From an uncultured Sterolibacterium sp. (GTDB taxonomy: Bacteria > Pseudomonadota > Gammaproteobacteria > Burkholderiales > Rhodocyclaceae): 64,000 bases of DNA. A program made the position numbers and the translations under genes. Within the stretch, counting starts at the first letter, position 1. Every line of letters starts with the position of its first letter. Below are positions 18,436 to 26,852 of the stretch, piece after piece. The stretch is from NCBI GenBank assembly GCA_903930535.1, contig CAIYYX010000087.1, forward strand, positions 1-64,000, written 5' to 3'. The notes under the pieces were generated by a model. That model did no database searches, had not been told where the DNA came from, and saw only the letters and a list, made by a program, of their open reading frames with translations.

Positions 18436-19323
18436 TCACTCAAGGACAGAGCGTATGGGGACGACGGCAGGACTGCCGAAAACTTCCGCATCGAAGGCGC
18501 GATCGCCTTCCGGATCAGGATTGCCGGTCGCCTCGATGCCGGCGAAATCATAGAGCCGGGTGTCGGCCAGATGAGAAGGGACAACGTTTTGCAGGCTGCG
18601 GAAAAGCGTCTCGATGCGGCCTGGGAAACGCTTTTCCCAGTCGCGCAACATCAGCTTGACCTGCTTCCTCTGCAATTGCTCCTGGCTGCCGCACAGATCG
18701 CAGGGAATAATGGGGAACTGGCGATGCTCGGCCCAGGCGGCGAGATCCTTCTCACGGCAATAGGCGAGCGGCCGGATGACGATGTGCCTGCCGTCGTCCG
18801 AGACGAGCTTGGGCGGCATGGCTTTCAGCTTGCCGCCGAAAAACATATTGAGAAACAGGGTCTCCAGGATGTCATCGCGATGATGTCCGAGAGCGATCTT
18901 GGTGGCGCCCAGCTCAGAGGCCACGCGGTAGAGGATGCCGCGGCGCAGGCGCGAGCACAGAGAGCAGGTGGTCTTGCCCGGTGCCAGCACGCGCTTGACG
19001 ATGGAATAGGTATCCTGCTCCTCGATGCGGAAGGGCACGCCGATTTCATCCAGGTACTTCGGCAGCACTTCGGCGGGAAAACCCGGCTGCTTCTGATCGA
19101 GATTGACCGCCACCAGTTCGAAGCCGATAGGCGCATGCTGGCGCAGGTAGATCAGGGTGTCGAGCAGCGCATACGAATCCTTGCCGCCGGACAGGCAAAC
19201 CATCACCTTGTCGCCATCTTCTATCATGTTGAAATCGGCAATCGCCTGGCCGGCATTGCGGCGCAGACGCTTGGCCAGCTTATTGGCCTCGTAGCGCCGC
19301 TTCTCCTGCTGCGTGGCTGTCAT
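18436..19323 (-). CDS. ttcA: tRNA 2-thiocytidine(32) synthetase TtcA
   Basis: A 295-residue ATP-dependent enzyme that thiolates cytidine 32 of certain tRNAs using an Fe-S cluster. The PP-loop is [21 protein letters not shown] and the later CDLCGS supply the CxxC cysteines, and [11 protein letters not shown] is typical of the family. Start ATG 19323 is chosen 4 bp after the end of the pteridine reductase gene; an upstream start would overlap that gene. Confidence 0.95.
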   Translation of the reverse strand: MTATQQEKRRYEANKLAKRLRRNAGQAIADFNMIEDGDKVMVCLSGGKDSYALLDTLIYLRQHAPIGFELVAVNLDQKQPGFPAEVLPKYLDEIGVPFRIEEQDTYSIVKRVLAPGKTTCSLCSRLRRGILYRVASELGATKIALGHHRDDILETLFLNMFFGGKLKAMPPKLVSDDGRHIVIRPLAYCREKDLAAWAEHRQFPIIPCDLCGSQEQLQRKQVKLMLRDWEKRFPGRIETLFRSLQNVVPSHLADTRLYDFAGIEATGNPDPEGDRAFDAEVFGSPAVVPIRSVLE

Positions 19324-19327
19324 GGCT

Positions 19328-20065
19328 TCAAAGATGGGCGCTGCGCCCGCCGTCCACATTGAGCACCTGGCCAGTGACGTAGGGCGCGTCATAGATCAGG
19401 AAGCGCACGCTGCGCGCAATGTCTGCGGGCTCGCCCTGACGCTTGAGCAGCGTGCGGCTGACGATTTTCGCGCGCGCATCGACATCGAATGCGCCATCCT
19501 CCGGCCAAGCTATCGGCCCCGGCGCCACGGCATTGACGCGCACCTCCGGCGCCAGTTCCAGGGCCAAGGCGCGCGTCAGGCCGAGCAGGCCCGCCTTGGC
19601 TGCGCAGTAGAGTGGATAGTTTTTCAGCGGCCACTCGGCATGGATGTCGGTGATGTTCACGATGGCGCCGCGCGCCGCCAGGAGATGGGGTGCAGCGGCC
19701 TGCGAGAGAAAAAGCGGGCCCTTGAGATTGCTGCCGATCAGATCATTCCAGGCCGCCTCGTCTATGCAGCCCACGGGCGTGGGAAAGAATGAAGAGGCGT
19801 TGTTCACCAGCGCATCCAGACGCCCGAAGACTTTGACGGCGGCATCGACAAACCGTGGCAGCGCTTCCGTGGCGCAAAGATCCGCCTGGACGGTGGCGGC
19901 GGAGTCCGGCCGCAGCGCGTTCAAGGCAGCAGCCAGGGCCAGGGCATCGGTTTCTGAAGAACGGTAGTGGAGCAGCACGTTGGCTCCCGCGGCGTGCAGG
20001 GTGCGCGTGATCTCGGCACCTAGCCGCTTCGCCGCGCCGGTAATCAAAATGGTCTGTGTGCTCAT
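19328..20065 (-). CDS. Pteridine reductase (short-chain dehydrogenase, FolM/PTR1-like)
   Basis: A 245-residue SDR enzyme. The cofactor loop [12 protein letters not shown] has the Arg typical of NADPH-dependent pteridine reductases. [12 protein letters not shown] follows the catalytic core, and YCAAKAG holds the Tyr-xxx-Lys pair. [10 protein letters not shown] and [10 protein letters not shown] complete the fold. It probably reduces dihydrofolate/dihydromonapterin-type pterins. It lies immediately upstream of ttcA, probably in one transcript. Confidence 0.87.
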   Translation of the reverse strand: MSTQTILITGAAKRLGAEITRTLHAAGANVLLHYRSSETDALALAAALNALRPDSAATVQADLCATEALPRFVDAAVKVFGRLDALVNNASSFFPTPVGCIDEAAWNDLIGSNLKGPLFLSQAAAPHLLAARGAIVNITDIHAEWPLKNYPLYCAAKAGLLGLTRALALELAPEVRVNAVAPGPIAWPEDGAFDVDARAKIVSRTLLKRQGEPADIARSVRFLIYDAPYVTGQVLNVDGGRSAHL

Positions 20066-20084
20066 GCCGACAAGTATACAAGTA

Positions 20085-20855
20085 CTACGCGGCGCGCATG
20101 AGTCGTTCCAGCACCCGCGCCGCAGCGACCAGTCCGAAACTCGCCGTCACCGTTACCGTTGAGCCGTAGCCGGCGCAGTTCAGGCCAACGAGGCCGACCT
20201 CGTCCAGGTCGCAGGCAGGCCTCTCGGGCAGGACAATGGGTTCGACGGAGAACACGCAATCAACGCCGAATTTCTTCTTCGGTTCGCGGGTGAAGCCGTA
20301 TTCCTTGCGCAGCCGGGCACGAACCCTGGAGGCCAGGGGATCCTGAACCGTACGCGACAGGTCGGCTACCTGAATGCGCGTCGGATCGCTGCGGCCGCCG
20401 GCACCACCGGTGGTGACCACGGGGAGGCCGATCCGGCGGCAATGATTAATCAGCGCCGCCTTGGCGCGGACATTGTCGATAGCATCGAGAACCGCATCGC
20501 ATTGGGGCAGCAACTCGGCGACATTCTCGGCGGTTATGAAGTCGTCGATCGCGGTCACCTGGCATTGCGGATTGATGGCCAGTATGCGCTCGGCCATCAC
20601 TGTCACCTTGGCGCGGCCGAACTCGCCTTCCAAGGCATGGATCTGGCGATTGACGTTCGATTCCGAGACATGATCAAGGTCTATCAGGGTGATGCGGCCG
20701 ACCGCCGAGCGGGCCAGCGCCTCTGCCGCCCAGGAACCGACGCCGCCTATGCCGATGACGCAGACATGGGCGGCAGAAAGGTGGGCCAAGGCTTCCTCGC
20801 CATAGAGGCGCGCGACGCCGCCGAAGCGGCGCTGGATGTCTGCTTCAGTCTTCAT
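20085..20855 (-). CDS. tcdA: tRNA threonylcarbamoyladenosine dehydratase
   Basis: A 256-residue E1-like enzyme (CsdL/TcdA) that cyclises t6A37 of tRNA to ct6A using ATP. The Rossmann loop is GIGGVGSWAAEALARS; DLDHVSESNVNRQ and DAIDNVRAKAAL are E1-family signatures. The RF/YGEEALAHL start and the C-terminal GYGSTVTVTA helix are typical. I start at ATG 20855 (MKTEADIQRRFGG). The gene is divergent from midA with only 31 bp between starts, so the promoters must overlap. Confidence 0.93.
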   Translation of the reverse strand: MKTEADIQRRFGGVARLYGEEALAHLSAAHVCVIGIGGVGSWAAEALARSAVGRITLIDLDHVSESNVNRQIHALEGEFGRAKVTVMAERILAINPQCQVTAIDDFITAENVAELLPQCDAVLDAIDNVRAKAALINHCRRIGLPVVTTGGAGGRSDPTRIQVADLSRTVQDPLASRVRARLRKEYGFTREPKKKFGVDCVFSVEPIVLPERPACDLDEVGLVGLNCAGYGSTVTVTASFGLVAAARVLERLMRAA

Positions 20856-20886
20856 TTGGCCGGCATCATGGCACAATGCGCGCTCG

Positions 20887-22059
20887 ATGACCAACGGAAA
20901 ACCCCTTGGGACAAACCCGTCCCCGCCCCAACCGGACGCTGCCGCTCTGGCTGCCAGCAGCTCACTCTGCCAACGCATCATCGCGGAAATCCATGATGCC
21001 GGCGGCTGGATTTCCTTCGCCCGCTTCATGGAACTCGCCCTCTACCTGCCCGGCCTGGGCTATTACAGCGGCGGCGCACACAAGTTCGGCGCGGGTGGCG
21101 ACTTCACCACCGCACCCGAGCTGACCCCCCTATTCGCCCAATCCCTGGCGGCGCAGGCAGCACAGGTGATGGCCGGTGCGGCCCGGCAAATTCTCGAGGC
21201 GGGGGCAGGCAGCGGCGCCCTGGCGGCAGAACTGCTGCTCGAACTGGAGCGAAATGACGCCTTGCCGGAACGCTACCTGATCCTCGAGCTCTCCGGAGAA
21301 TTGCGCCAACGTCAGGGCGAGGCGCTCCAGTCACGGGCACCGCATCTTGCTGGCCGTGTCCAATGGCTGGACACACTGCCGCAGCGTTTCTCCGGGCTGG
21401 TGCTGGGTAACGAAGTGCTCGATGCCATGCCGACGGATCTGGTCGTCTGGCGGGATGACGGGATTTATCGGCGCGGCGTGACATGGGATGAGGGCTTCGT
21501 CTGGCAGGAGAGGCCGGCGACAGACGAACTTCTGGTCGCCGCCCTGGCCCTGCCGGTGACCGCCCCCTATCTCTCCGAGATCAATCTCGCGGCACGGGCC
21601 TGGATAGCCGAATGGGGCCGCATCCTCGAACGAGGCGCAATCCTCCTGATCGACTACGGGTATCCAGCACATGAGTATTACCTGCCGGAACGCGACAACG
21701 GCACGCTGATGTGCCATTACCGCCATCACGCCCATGGCGACCCCTTCTGGCTGCCGGGATTAAATGACCTCACCGCCCATGTCGATTTCACGGCCATCGC
21801 CGAAGCCGGCTTCGCCGCCGGTCTCTCCGTTCTCGGGTATACGGGTCAGGCGAGTTTCCTCTTCAACTGCGGCATCACGGACCGGCTCGAACGCCTGCAA
21901 GGCTCTGGCGACCGCGCCTATCTGAGCGAAGCGCGCAGCGTCGGCAAACTCATCTCGCCGGCAGAGATGGGCGAGTTGTTCAAGGTCATTGTCCTCGGAC
22001 GAGGCCTCGAGACGCCGCTACTCGGCTTTTCCCGCGGCGACCGCGTGCATGCCCTGTAG
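20887..22059 (+). CDS. MidA/NDUFAF7-family SAM-dependent protein methyltransferase
   Basis: A 390-residue member of COG1565, the bacterial relatives of mitochondrial NDUFAF7, which dimethylates an arginine in complex I. SFARFMELALYLPGLGYY near residue 45, GDFTTAPELTPLF, LEAGAGSGALAAELL (SAM loop), GNEVLDAMP and IDYGYPAHEYY are all family hallmarks. Start ATG 20887. Its TAG stop falls inside the TAGGTCGG palindrome that begins at 22055. The bacterial substrate is not established. Confidence 0.9.
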   Translation: MTNGKPLGTNPSPPQPDAAALAASSSLCQRIIAEIHDAGGWISFARFMELALYLPGLGYYSGGAHKFGAGGDFTTAPELTPLFAQSLAAQAAQVMAGAARQILEAGAGSGALAAELLLELERNDALPERYLILELSGELRQRQGEALQSRAPHLAGRVQWLDTLPQRFSGLVLGNEVLDAMPTDLVVWRDDGIYRRGVTWDEGFVWQERPATDELLVAALALPVTAPYLSEINLAARAWIAEWGRILERGAILLIDYGYPAHEYYLPERDNGTLMCHYRHHAHGDPFWLPGLNDLTAHVDFTAIAEAGFAAGLSVLGYTGQASFLFNCGITDRLERLQGSGDRAYLSEARSVGKLISPAEMGELFKVIVLGRGLETPLLGFSRGDRVHAL

Positions 22060-22100
22060 GTCGGTGGCAATGGCCCTGTCGGCCTGAAGGCCGACCTACA
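22055..22100. repeat. Palindromic repeat with TAGGTCGG core, copy 2
   Basis: TGTAGGTCGG at 22055 pairs with CCGACCTACA at 22091, with a second GTCGGCC/GGCCGAC stem inside. The element lies between the convergent midA and MFS genes and contains the stop codon of midA (22057-22059). It could act as a two-way terminator. Confidence 0.75.
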
Positions 22101-22103
22101 CGG

Positions 22104-23294
22104 TTAAACTGCAGTCCGCTTGCCGAACATAGCCGCCAGAGGCGCAAGCAGGCAGCCTGCGCCTAAGCTGCCGCAGGCGAAGAGCCAGGCAATCGAGGAA
22201 TCCTTGCCGCCGCCGGCATCAAGTACCGCGCCGAACACCAGCGGTCCGAGAAAGCCGGCGCCGAAACCGAACAGCGAATAAACAGCCAGCGCCGCCCCCA
22301 GCCTTGCCGGCTCCGCGGTGGCGATCAGGCCAGCCGTCAGCGCCCCCGAGTCGGCCATGACCGCCACATTGTAGAGCACCAGCACCGCCAGCAAGACCCA
22401 GGGCCAACCGGCGGCGACCCCGGTCAGCCAAGCGAGAGCGCCCGAGGAAACCATGACCAGAAGGATGAAACGGCGGCGGCCGAAGCGCCCGGCCAACTCG
22501 TTGCCGAAGATACTGGCGGGAATGCCGACAAGGTTGATGAGCGCGGCGAGGGAAGCCGCGGTCAAGGGCAAATCACCCGTGCCCGCGGAAAAGACGAGCA
22601 GCGCCACGATCCAGGAGCGCAGACCGAACAGTTCCCAGCAATGCGCGGCATAGCCGAGGATGTAGCCCAAGGTCGCCCTGTCCCTGAGGACACCGAACAT
22701 ATTGACCAGACGGGGCCGGCGCGCGGCGCCATGCGGAATGACTGTCTGCAGGCCCAGCAACATGAGGCAGCCCGCCAACAGAGGACCCAATGCCCCCAAG
22801 GAAAATGCCGCTTGCCAACCGAGACCGGCAGCCACCCAGCCTGACAACCAATAGGAAAGGCTGGCGCCGATGCCGAAGGTCGCGGTGTAAATGGCGATGA
22901 ACCGCGGCTGACGCGGACCTGAAAGACGATCCGAAAGTGCCTTCAAGCCCGGCATATAGGTGCCCGCAAGCCCGGCGCCGGTGAGCATCTGGAACAGTCC
23001 TGCGCTCAACGCATCGGATGCGAAGAGGGCTAAGCCCAGGCTGCCCGCAGCAGACAGGAGGCAGGCGAAAAAATAAATGCGGCGGGCGTCGATACGATCG
23101 GTGAAGCCGGAGAGCACCGGCACAGCCAGCATGTAGCCGGCGAAGTAGGCGCCGCCCACGGCGCCGGCTTCCTTGCCCGAGAGCTGCCAGTCCGCCTGAA
23201 AGTGGGGCAGCAGCGCCGGCCAGGCGGCGAAACCGGTCATGCTCAGGGCTTCTGCAATACAAATCAGAAGCAGAAGCCTGCTATCCCTGCTCAT
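22104..23294 (-). CDS. Major facilitator superfamily transporter
   Basis: A 396-residue, twelve-helix MFS carrier. GFTDRIDARRIYFFACLL after helix 2 is the MFS loop motif (G-x-x-x-D-R/K). The second half repeats the pattern at FGNELAGRFGRRRFILL. It resembles YbfB/CynX-like drug or metabolite exporters, but no substrate can be assigned. It is read from ATG 23294 and followed by a convergent midA. A small unknown gene lies 25 bp upstream on the same strand. Confidence 0.85.
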   Translation of the reverse strand: MSRDSRLLLLICIAEALSMTGFAAWPALLPHFQADWQLSGKEAGAVGGAYFAGYMLAVPVLSGFTDRIDARRIYFFACLLSAAGSLGLALFASDALSAGLFQMLTGAGLAGTYMPGLKALSDRLSGPRQPRFIAIYTATFGIGASLSYWLSGWVAAGLGWQAAFSLGALGPLLAGCLMLLGLQTVIPHGAARRPRLVNMFGVLRDRATLGYILGYAAHCWELFGLRSWIVALLVFSAGTGDLPLTAASLAALINLVGIPASIFGNELAGRFGRRRFILLVMVSSGALAWLTGVAAGWPWVLLAVLVLYNVAVMADSGALTAGLIATAEPARLGAALAVYSLFGFGAGFLGPLVFGAVLDAGGGKDSSIAWLFACGSLGAGCLLAPLAAMFGKRTAV

Positions 23295-23319
23295 GCCCGG
23301 CTCATTTCAAAAGCCGAAT

Positions 23320-23538
23320 TTACTCCTGGCTGGCGTAGACGGTGCGCAGAAAGGCTTCGATATCCAGGGACGGCGCTTCGCGCCGGGCGGAGCTGGTGAC
23401 CACTTCCTGCAGACCCAACTGCAGGATGGGCTGCGGCAGCCAGCCGGCATTCATCACCTCGGTCTCGAAGTCACCGAATTCATCCTCGATGTGCCTGCCG
23501 GAATTCATGTCCGCATTCATGTCCATTACGATCACCAT
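23320..23538 (-). CDS. Small acidic protein of unknown function
   Basis: A 72-residue product without a recognised domain. It is acidic (IEDEFGDFETEV) with no signal peptide or membrane segment and a helical C-terminus (SLDIEAFLRTVYASQ). GGGAG eight bases before ATG 23538 is a good ribosome-binding site, which supports a real gene. It lies between two MFS genes in the same direction. ATG codons at residues 5, 7 and 11 are alternative starts. Confidence 0.55.
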   Translation of the reverse strand: MVIVMDMNADMNSGRHIEDEFGDFETEVMNAGWLPQPILQLGLQEVVTSSARREAPSLDIEAFLRTVYASQE

Positions 23539-23614
23539 TTCAATGACTCCCTGTTAGTTGGAGTGCGTAACAATCATAACGGACGAAACCGGAAAAGGTT
23601 GAATGGAATAGCGA

Positions 23615-24883
23615 TCAAAAAACAATCTTGTTGTTTTTCCGCCACGGCGCCACCGAAAACAGCAGCAGCATCCCGGGCACGGCCAAGGCCGCACAGAGCA
23701 GGAAGAACGGGAACCAGCCAAGCTGCTCGACGAGAAAGCCCGCAGCGGCGTTGATGAAGGCGCGCGGCACCGCGGCCAGGCTAGTGAATAGCGCGAACTG
23801 GGTCGCCGTGTAAAGCGGATGGGTGGCGCGAGCGATGAAGGCGACGAAGGCCGCCGTGCCCAGACCCACGCCGAGCGCCTCCAGGCCGATCACCCCGGCC
23901 AGGATGGAGAGCTCGGCCGCGCCTATCGACGGCTGAGGCCCCAGCCAGGCCAGAGCGGCAAAGCCGAAGATGGACAGGAACTGCACAGTGCCGAACAGCC
24001 AGAGGGCGCGGTCTATGCCCAGCCGCACCATCCACAGCCCGCCGGCCAGGCCGCCTAACACCGCCGGCCAGAGACCGGCATTCTTGGCGATCAGGCCGAT
24101 CTGGGTTTTCGTATAGCCCATGCTGAGGTAGAAGGGCGTGGCCAGCGCCGTGCACAGGCTGTCGCCGAGCTTGTAGAAAAAAATGAAGGCGAGGATCAGG
24201 AGCGCCTGCTTCACCCCGGCACGTCCAAGAAACTCCCGCAAGGGTTCGACCACCGCATCCCGCAGGGACTTGGGCGCTGCGACGGCGAGCAGAGGTTCTC
24301 TCGCCATCAGCGCCATGACCATGCCGGGAAGCATGAACAGGGCGGTGATCCAGAACACTTCAGCCCAAGGCAGGTGGTCGGCGAGTATCAAGGACAGGGA
24401 ACCCGGAATCAGGCCGGCGATGCGATAGGCATTGACATGAACCGAGTTGCCCAGGCCCAGTTCGGCATCTGAGAGAATCTCGCGGCGAAAGGCGTCGAGC
24501 GCGATGTCCTGGGTCGCGGAAAGAAAGGCGACCAGGATTGCCAGGAACACTATCGTTCCCAAGTCGTTTCGCGGCGAGAGCCCGCCCATCGCGCCTATTG
24601 CGAACAGCAGGCCGATTTGCGTGACCAGCATCCAGCCGCGGCGACGTCCCAGTCGCGGCACGGGAAAGCGGTCGAGCAGCGGCGACCAGAGAAATTTCCA
24701 GGTGTAGGGCAGTTGGATCAGCGTCATGGCGCCGATGGCCTTCAAGCTGATGCCCTCGGTGAATAGCCATGCCGGCACCAGGTTCAAGAGCAGGTAGAGC
24801 GGCAGACCCGAGGAGAAGCCGGTGAAGATGCAGATCAGCATGCGGCGCGTGAACAAGACACGCAGCCAGAGCGGGCAGGTCAA
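23615..24883 (-). CDS. AmpG-family MFS permease (muropeptide permease-like)
   Basis: A 422-residue MFS protein of the AmpG family, which brings GlcNAc-anhydroMurNAc peptides into the cytoplasm for cell-wall recycling. FSSGLPLYLLLNLVPAWL in helix 1, LPYTWKFLWSPLLDR, GRRRGWMLVTQ and ATQDIALDAFRRE are AmpG signatures. The start is probably TTG 24883; the first ATG would remove part of helix 1. The substrate is inferred from the family only, since no other recycling gene lies nearby. Confidence 0.85.
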   Translation of the reverse strand: MTCPLWLRVLFTRRMLICIFTGFSSGLPLYLLLNLVPAWLFTEGISLKAIGAMTLIQLPYTWKFLWSPLLDRFPVPRLGRRRGWMLVTQIGLLFAIGAMGGLSPRNDLGTIVFLAILVAFLSATQDIALDAFRREILSDAELGLGNSVHVNAYRIAGLIPGSLSLILADHLPWAEVFWITALFMLPGMVMALMAREPLLAVAAPKSLRDAVVEPLREFLGRAGVKQALLILAFIFFYKLGDSLCTALATPFYLSMGYTKTQIGLIAKNAGLWPAVLGGLAGGLWMVRLGIDRALWLFGTVQFLSIFGFAALAWLGPQPSIGAAELSILAGVIGLEALGVGLGTAAFVAFIARATHPLYTATQFALFTSLAAVPRAFINAAAGFLVEQLGWFPFFLLCAALAVPGMLLLFSVAPWRKNNKIVF

Positions 24884-24888
24884 TCCGT

Positions 24889-24985
24889 CGTCCTCGCGAA
24901 CGCGGGAATCCAGGAAAATGCTGGATTCCCGCCTTTATGCCCGAGAGGGTACTTGTACCCAAGAGGGCATGCGCGGCAATGACAG
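24889..24985. repeat. Intergenic double-hairpin repeat
   Basis: GCGGGAATCCAG at 24902 pairs with CTGGATTCCCGC at 24921-24932. A second hairpin at 24938-24969 has TGCCC/GGGCA outside and GGGTAC/GTACCC inside. The first resembles the common GCGGGAATCCAG repeats of many proteobacteria. It lies between metW and the ampG-like gene. Confidence 0.7.
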
Positions 24986-25009
24986 CTTATGGAATGCAGT
25001 TGCAGGGCA

Positions 25010-25600
25010 TTATCCTCTCGTGATGCGATACACGGCGAGGCTGCCGAGAAAGTTGTGCTCCTCGGTGATCAACCTGCCCTCGTCGAGCACCCTGCGTTCC
25101 TTGACCACGATGTCGCGCTGGGCGCAGAAGTCGTCGAAGTCGGCGATGGTGCACAAGTGAATATTGGGCGTGTCGTACCACTGGTAGGGCAGGCGCTCAG
25201 ACACCGGCATATGTCCCTGCAGGATATCTAAGCGGTGCTTCCAGTAGCCGAAATTGGGGAAGGAGACCACGGCCTCGCGACCGACGCGCAGCATCTCGAA
25301 CACGATGGCCTCGGTGTGGCGCATCGCCTGCAGCGTCTGCGAAAGCACGACGTGGTCGAAGGAGGCATCCTCGAAGCCGGACAGGCCCGCCTCCAGGTCG
25401 CTCTGGATCACGTTCAGGCCGCTTTGCACCGCCGCGAGCACGTTGGCGTCGGCTATCTCTATGCCGTAGCCCTTGGCGCCGCGCGCCTCGATCAGGAGCT
25501 TCAGGAGTGCGCCGTCGCCGCAGCCCAGGTCGAGCACGCGCTCTCCTGGTTGCACCCAGCTGGCGATCACCTGGAAGTCGGGACGATCGCGGGTATTCAT
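25010..25600 (-). CDS. metW: Methionine biosynthesis protein MetW
   Basis: A 196-residue SAM-methyltransferase-fold protein always linked to metX in this group. [28 protein letters not shown] holds the SAM-binding loop; [14 protein letters not shown] follows, and [12 protein letters not shown] and [15 protein letters not shown] are MetW-specific. It is needed, with MetX, for homoserine acylation activity in several proteobacteria. It overlaps the end of metX by 4 bp, so the two are cotranslated and share the upstream riboswitch. Confidence 0.94.
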   Translation of the reverse strand: MNTRDRPDFQVIASWVQPGERVLDLGCGDGALLKLLIEARGAKGYGIEIADANVLAAVQSGLNVIQSDLEAGLSGFEDASFDHVVLSQTLQAMRHTEAIVFEMLRVGREAVVSFPNFGYWKHRLDILQGHMPVSERLPYQWYDTPNIHLCTIADFDDFCAQRDIVVKERRVLDEGRLITEEHNFLGSLAVYRITRG

Positions 25601-26715
25601 GGCACCGCCCTCTCCAGATAGGCGCGGACCAGTGCGTGGTATTGCGGGTCATCCATGAGAAAGGAATCATGGCCGAAACTGCATTCGATCTCGGCGTAGC
25701 TGACCTCCTGCTTGTTTTTCAGTAACGCATTGACGATCTCGCGCGAGCGCGCCGGCGCGAAGCGCCAGTCGGTGGTGAAGGAAACCACCAGGAACTTGGC
25801 AGTTGCCGGCGAGATCGCCTTGGCGAGGTCACCTGAGAAATGATGGGCGGGATCGAAATAATCGAGCGCCTTGGTCATCAGGAGATAGGTATTGGCGTCG
25901 AAGACACCGGCGAACTTGTCACCCTGGTAGCGCAGATAGGACTCGATCTCGAACTCGACGTCGTAGCCGAAGGAGAAGGCGCCGGTTTTCAGCACGCGTC
26001 CGAACTTCTCCGCCATCTGGTCGTCGGAGAGATAAGTGATGTGGCCCAGCATGCGCGCCAGACGCAGGCCGCGCAAGGGACGGACGCCATGCTCGTAGTA
26101 ATGGCCGCCGTGGAAATCGGGGTCGGTGATGATGGCCTGGCGGGCGACGTCGTTGAAGGCGATGTTCTGCGCCGTCAGCTTGGACGCCGCGGCGATGACC
26201 AGGGAATGGCGCACGCGCTGCGGCAGGTTGATGGCCCATTGCAGCGCCTGCATGCCGCCCAGGCTGCCGCCTATCACCGCTGCCCAACTGTCGATATGGA
26301 GGTAGTCGGCGAGCCTGGCCTGCGCCTGGACCCAGTCATCCACAGTGACCACGGGGAAATCCGCGCCCCAGGGTTTGCCCGTGGCCGGGTTGGGCGACAC
26401 CGGGCCGGTCGAGCCGTGGAAGCCGCCCAGATTGTTCACCCCGACGACAAAGAAACGGTCCGTGTCGAGCGGCCGGCCGGGGCCGACGATATTGTCCCAC
26501 CAGCCGAGATTATCGGGATCGTTTTTGTAGTGGCCGGCGACATGGTGGTTGCCGGAGAGCGCATGGCAGACCAGGATGGCATTGGATCTGGCGGCATTCA
26601 GTGTGCCGTAGGTCTCGAAGGCCAGGTCGAAGGCAGGCAGGACCGCGCCGCTCCGCAAGGTGAGCGGCGTGTCGAAATGGGCGCTCTGCGCCGCGACGAT
26701 GCCTATGCCTGCCAT
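25597..26715 (-). CDS. metX: Homoserine O-acyltransferase MetX
   Basis: A 372-residue alpha/beta-hydrolase-fold enzyme that acylates homoserine, the first committed step to methionine. The nucleophile is in [12 protein letters not shown], and the catalytic His is in GHDSFLMD at the end. [12 protein letters not shown] and GGFHGSTGP are family motifs. Whether it uses acetyl- or succinyl-CoA cannot be read; pairing with MetW favours succinyl-CoA (known for some relatives). Start ATG 26715 is chosen because the alternative TTG 26748 lies inside the terminator hairpin. Expression is probably SAM-controlled. Confidence 0.95.
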   Translation of the reverse strand: MAGIGIVAAQSAHFDTPLTLRSGAVLPAFDLAFETYGTLNAARSNAILVCHALSGNHHVAGHYKNDPDNLGWWDNIVGPGRPLDTDRFFVVGVNNLGGFHGSTGPVSPNPATGKPWGADFPVVTVDDWVQAQARLADYLHIDSWAAVIGGSLGGMQALQWAINLPQRVRHSLVIAAASKLTAQNIAFNDVARQAIITDPDFHGGHYYEHGVRPLRGLRLARMLGHITYLSDDQMAEKFGRVLKTGAFSFGYDVEFEIESYLRYQGDKFAGVFDANTYLLMTKALDYFDPAHHFSGDLAKAISPATAKFLVVSFTTDWRFAPARSREIVNALLKNKQEVSYAEIECSFGHDSFLMDDPQYHALVRAYLERAVP

Positions 26716-26730
26716 ACAAAAACACCAAAG

Positions 26731-26763
26731 AAAAACCCGGTCAGCCAAGCGGGGACCGGGTTT
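26731..26763 (-). terminator. Intrinsic terminator in the metX leader
   Basis: On the minus strand AAACCCGGTC and GACCGGGTTT form a perfect 10-bp stem around CCCCGCTTGGCT, followed by a T-rich run. It lies between the SAM-II-like aptamer and the metX ATG, so it would stop metX transcription when formed. Confidence 0.8.
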
Positions 26764-26820
26764 CCCTCGCTTTAGCCGTATTTATCAAGCGCCCGCAAGC
26801 TGATTTTTCAAATCGGCGCT
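26764..26820 (-). promoter_or_regulatory. SAM-II-like riboswitch aptamer upstream of metX
   Basis: Read on the minus strand, AGCGCCGATTTGA begins the element; its AGCGCC pairs perfectly with GGCGCT, followed by TGATAAATACGGCTAAAGC and then GAGGG. This matches the SAM-II order I recall: a GCGC-type stem, GAUUUAA in the loop, then UGAUAAA, GCUAAA and a G-run forming the pseudoknot. SAM-II controls metX/metA in alphaproteobacteria. Identification is from memory of the consensus, not a covariance search. Confidence 0.8.
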
Positions 26821-26852
26821 GAAGTGAAAATTACCCTGCCGCCGCAGAAAAG

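Noticed and set aside
26716..26748. TTG start of metX at 26748
   Set aside because: It lies inside the terminator hairpin, and the added residues do not resemble MetX.
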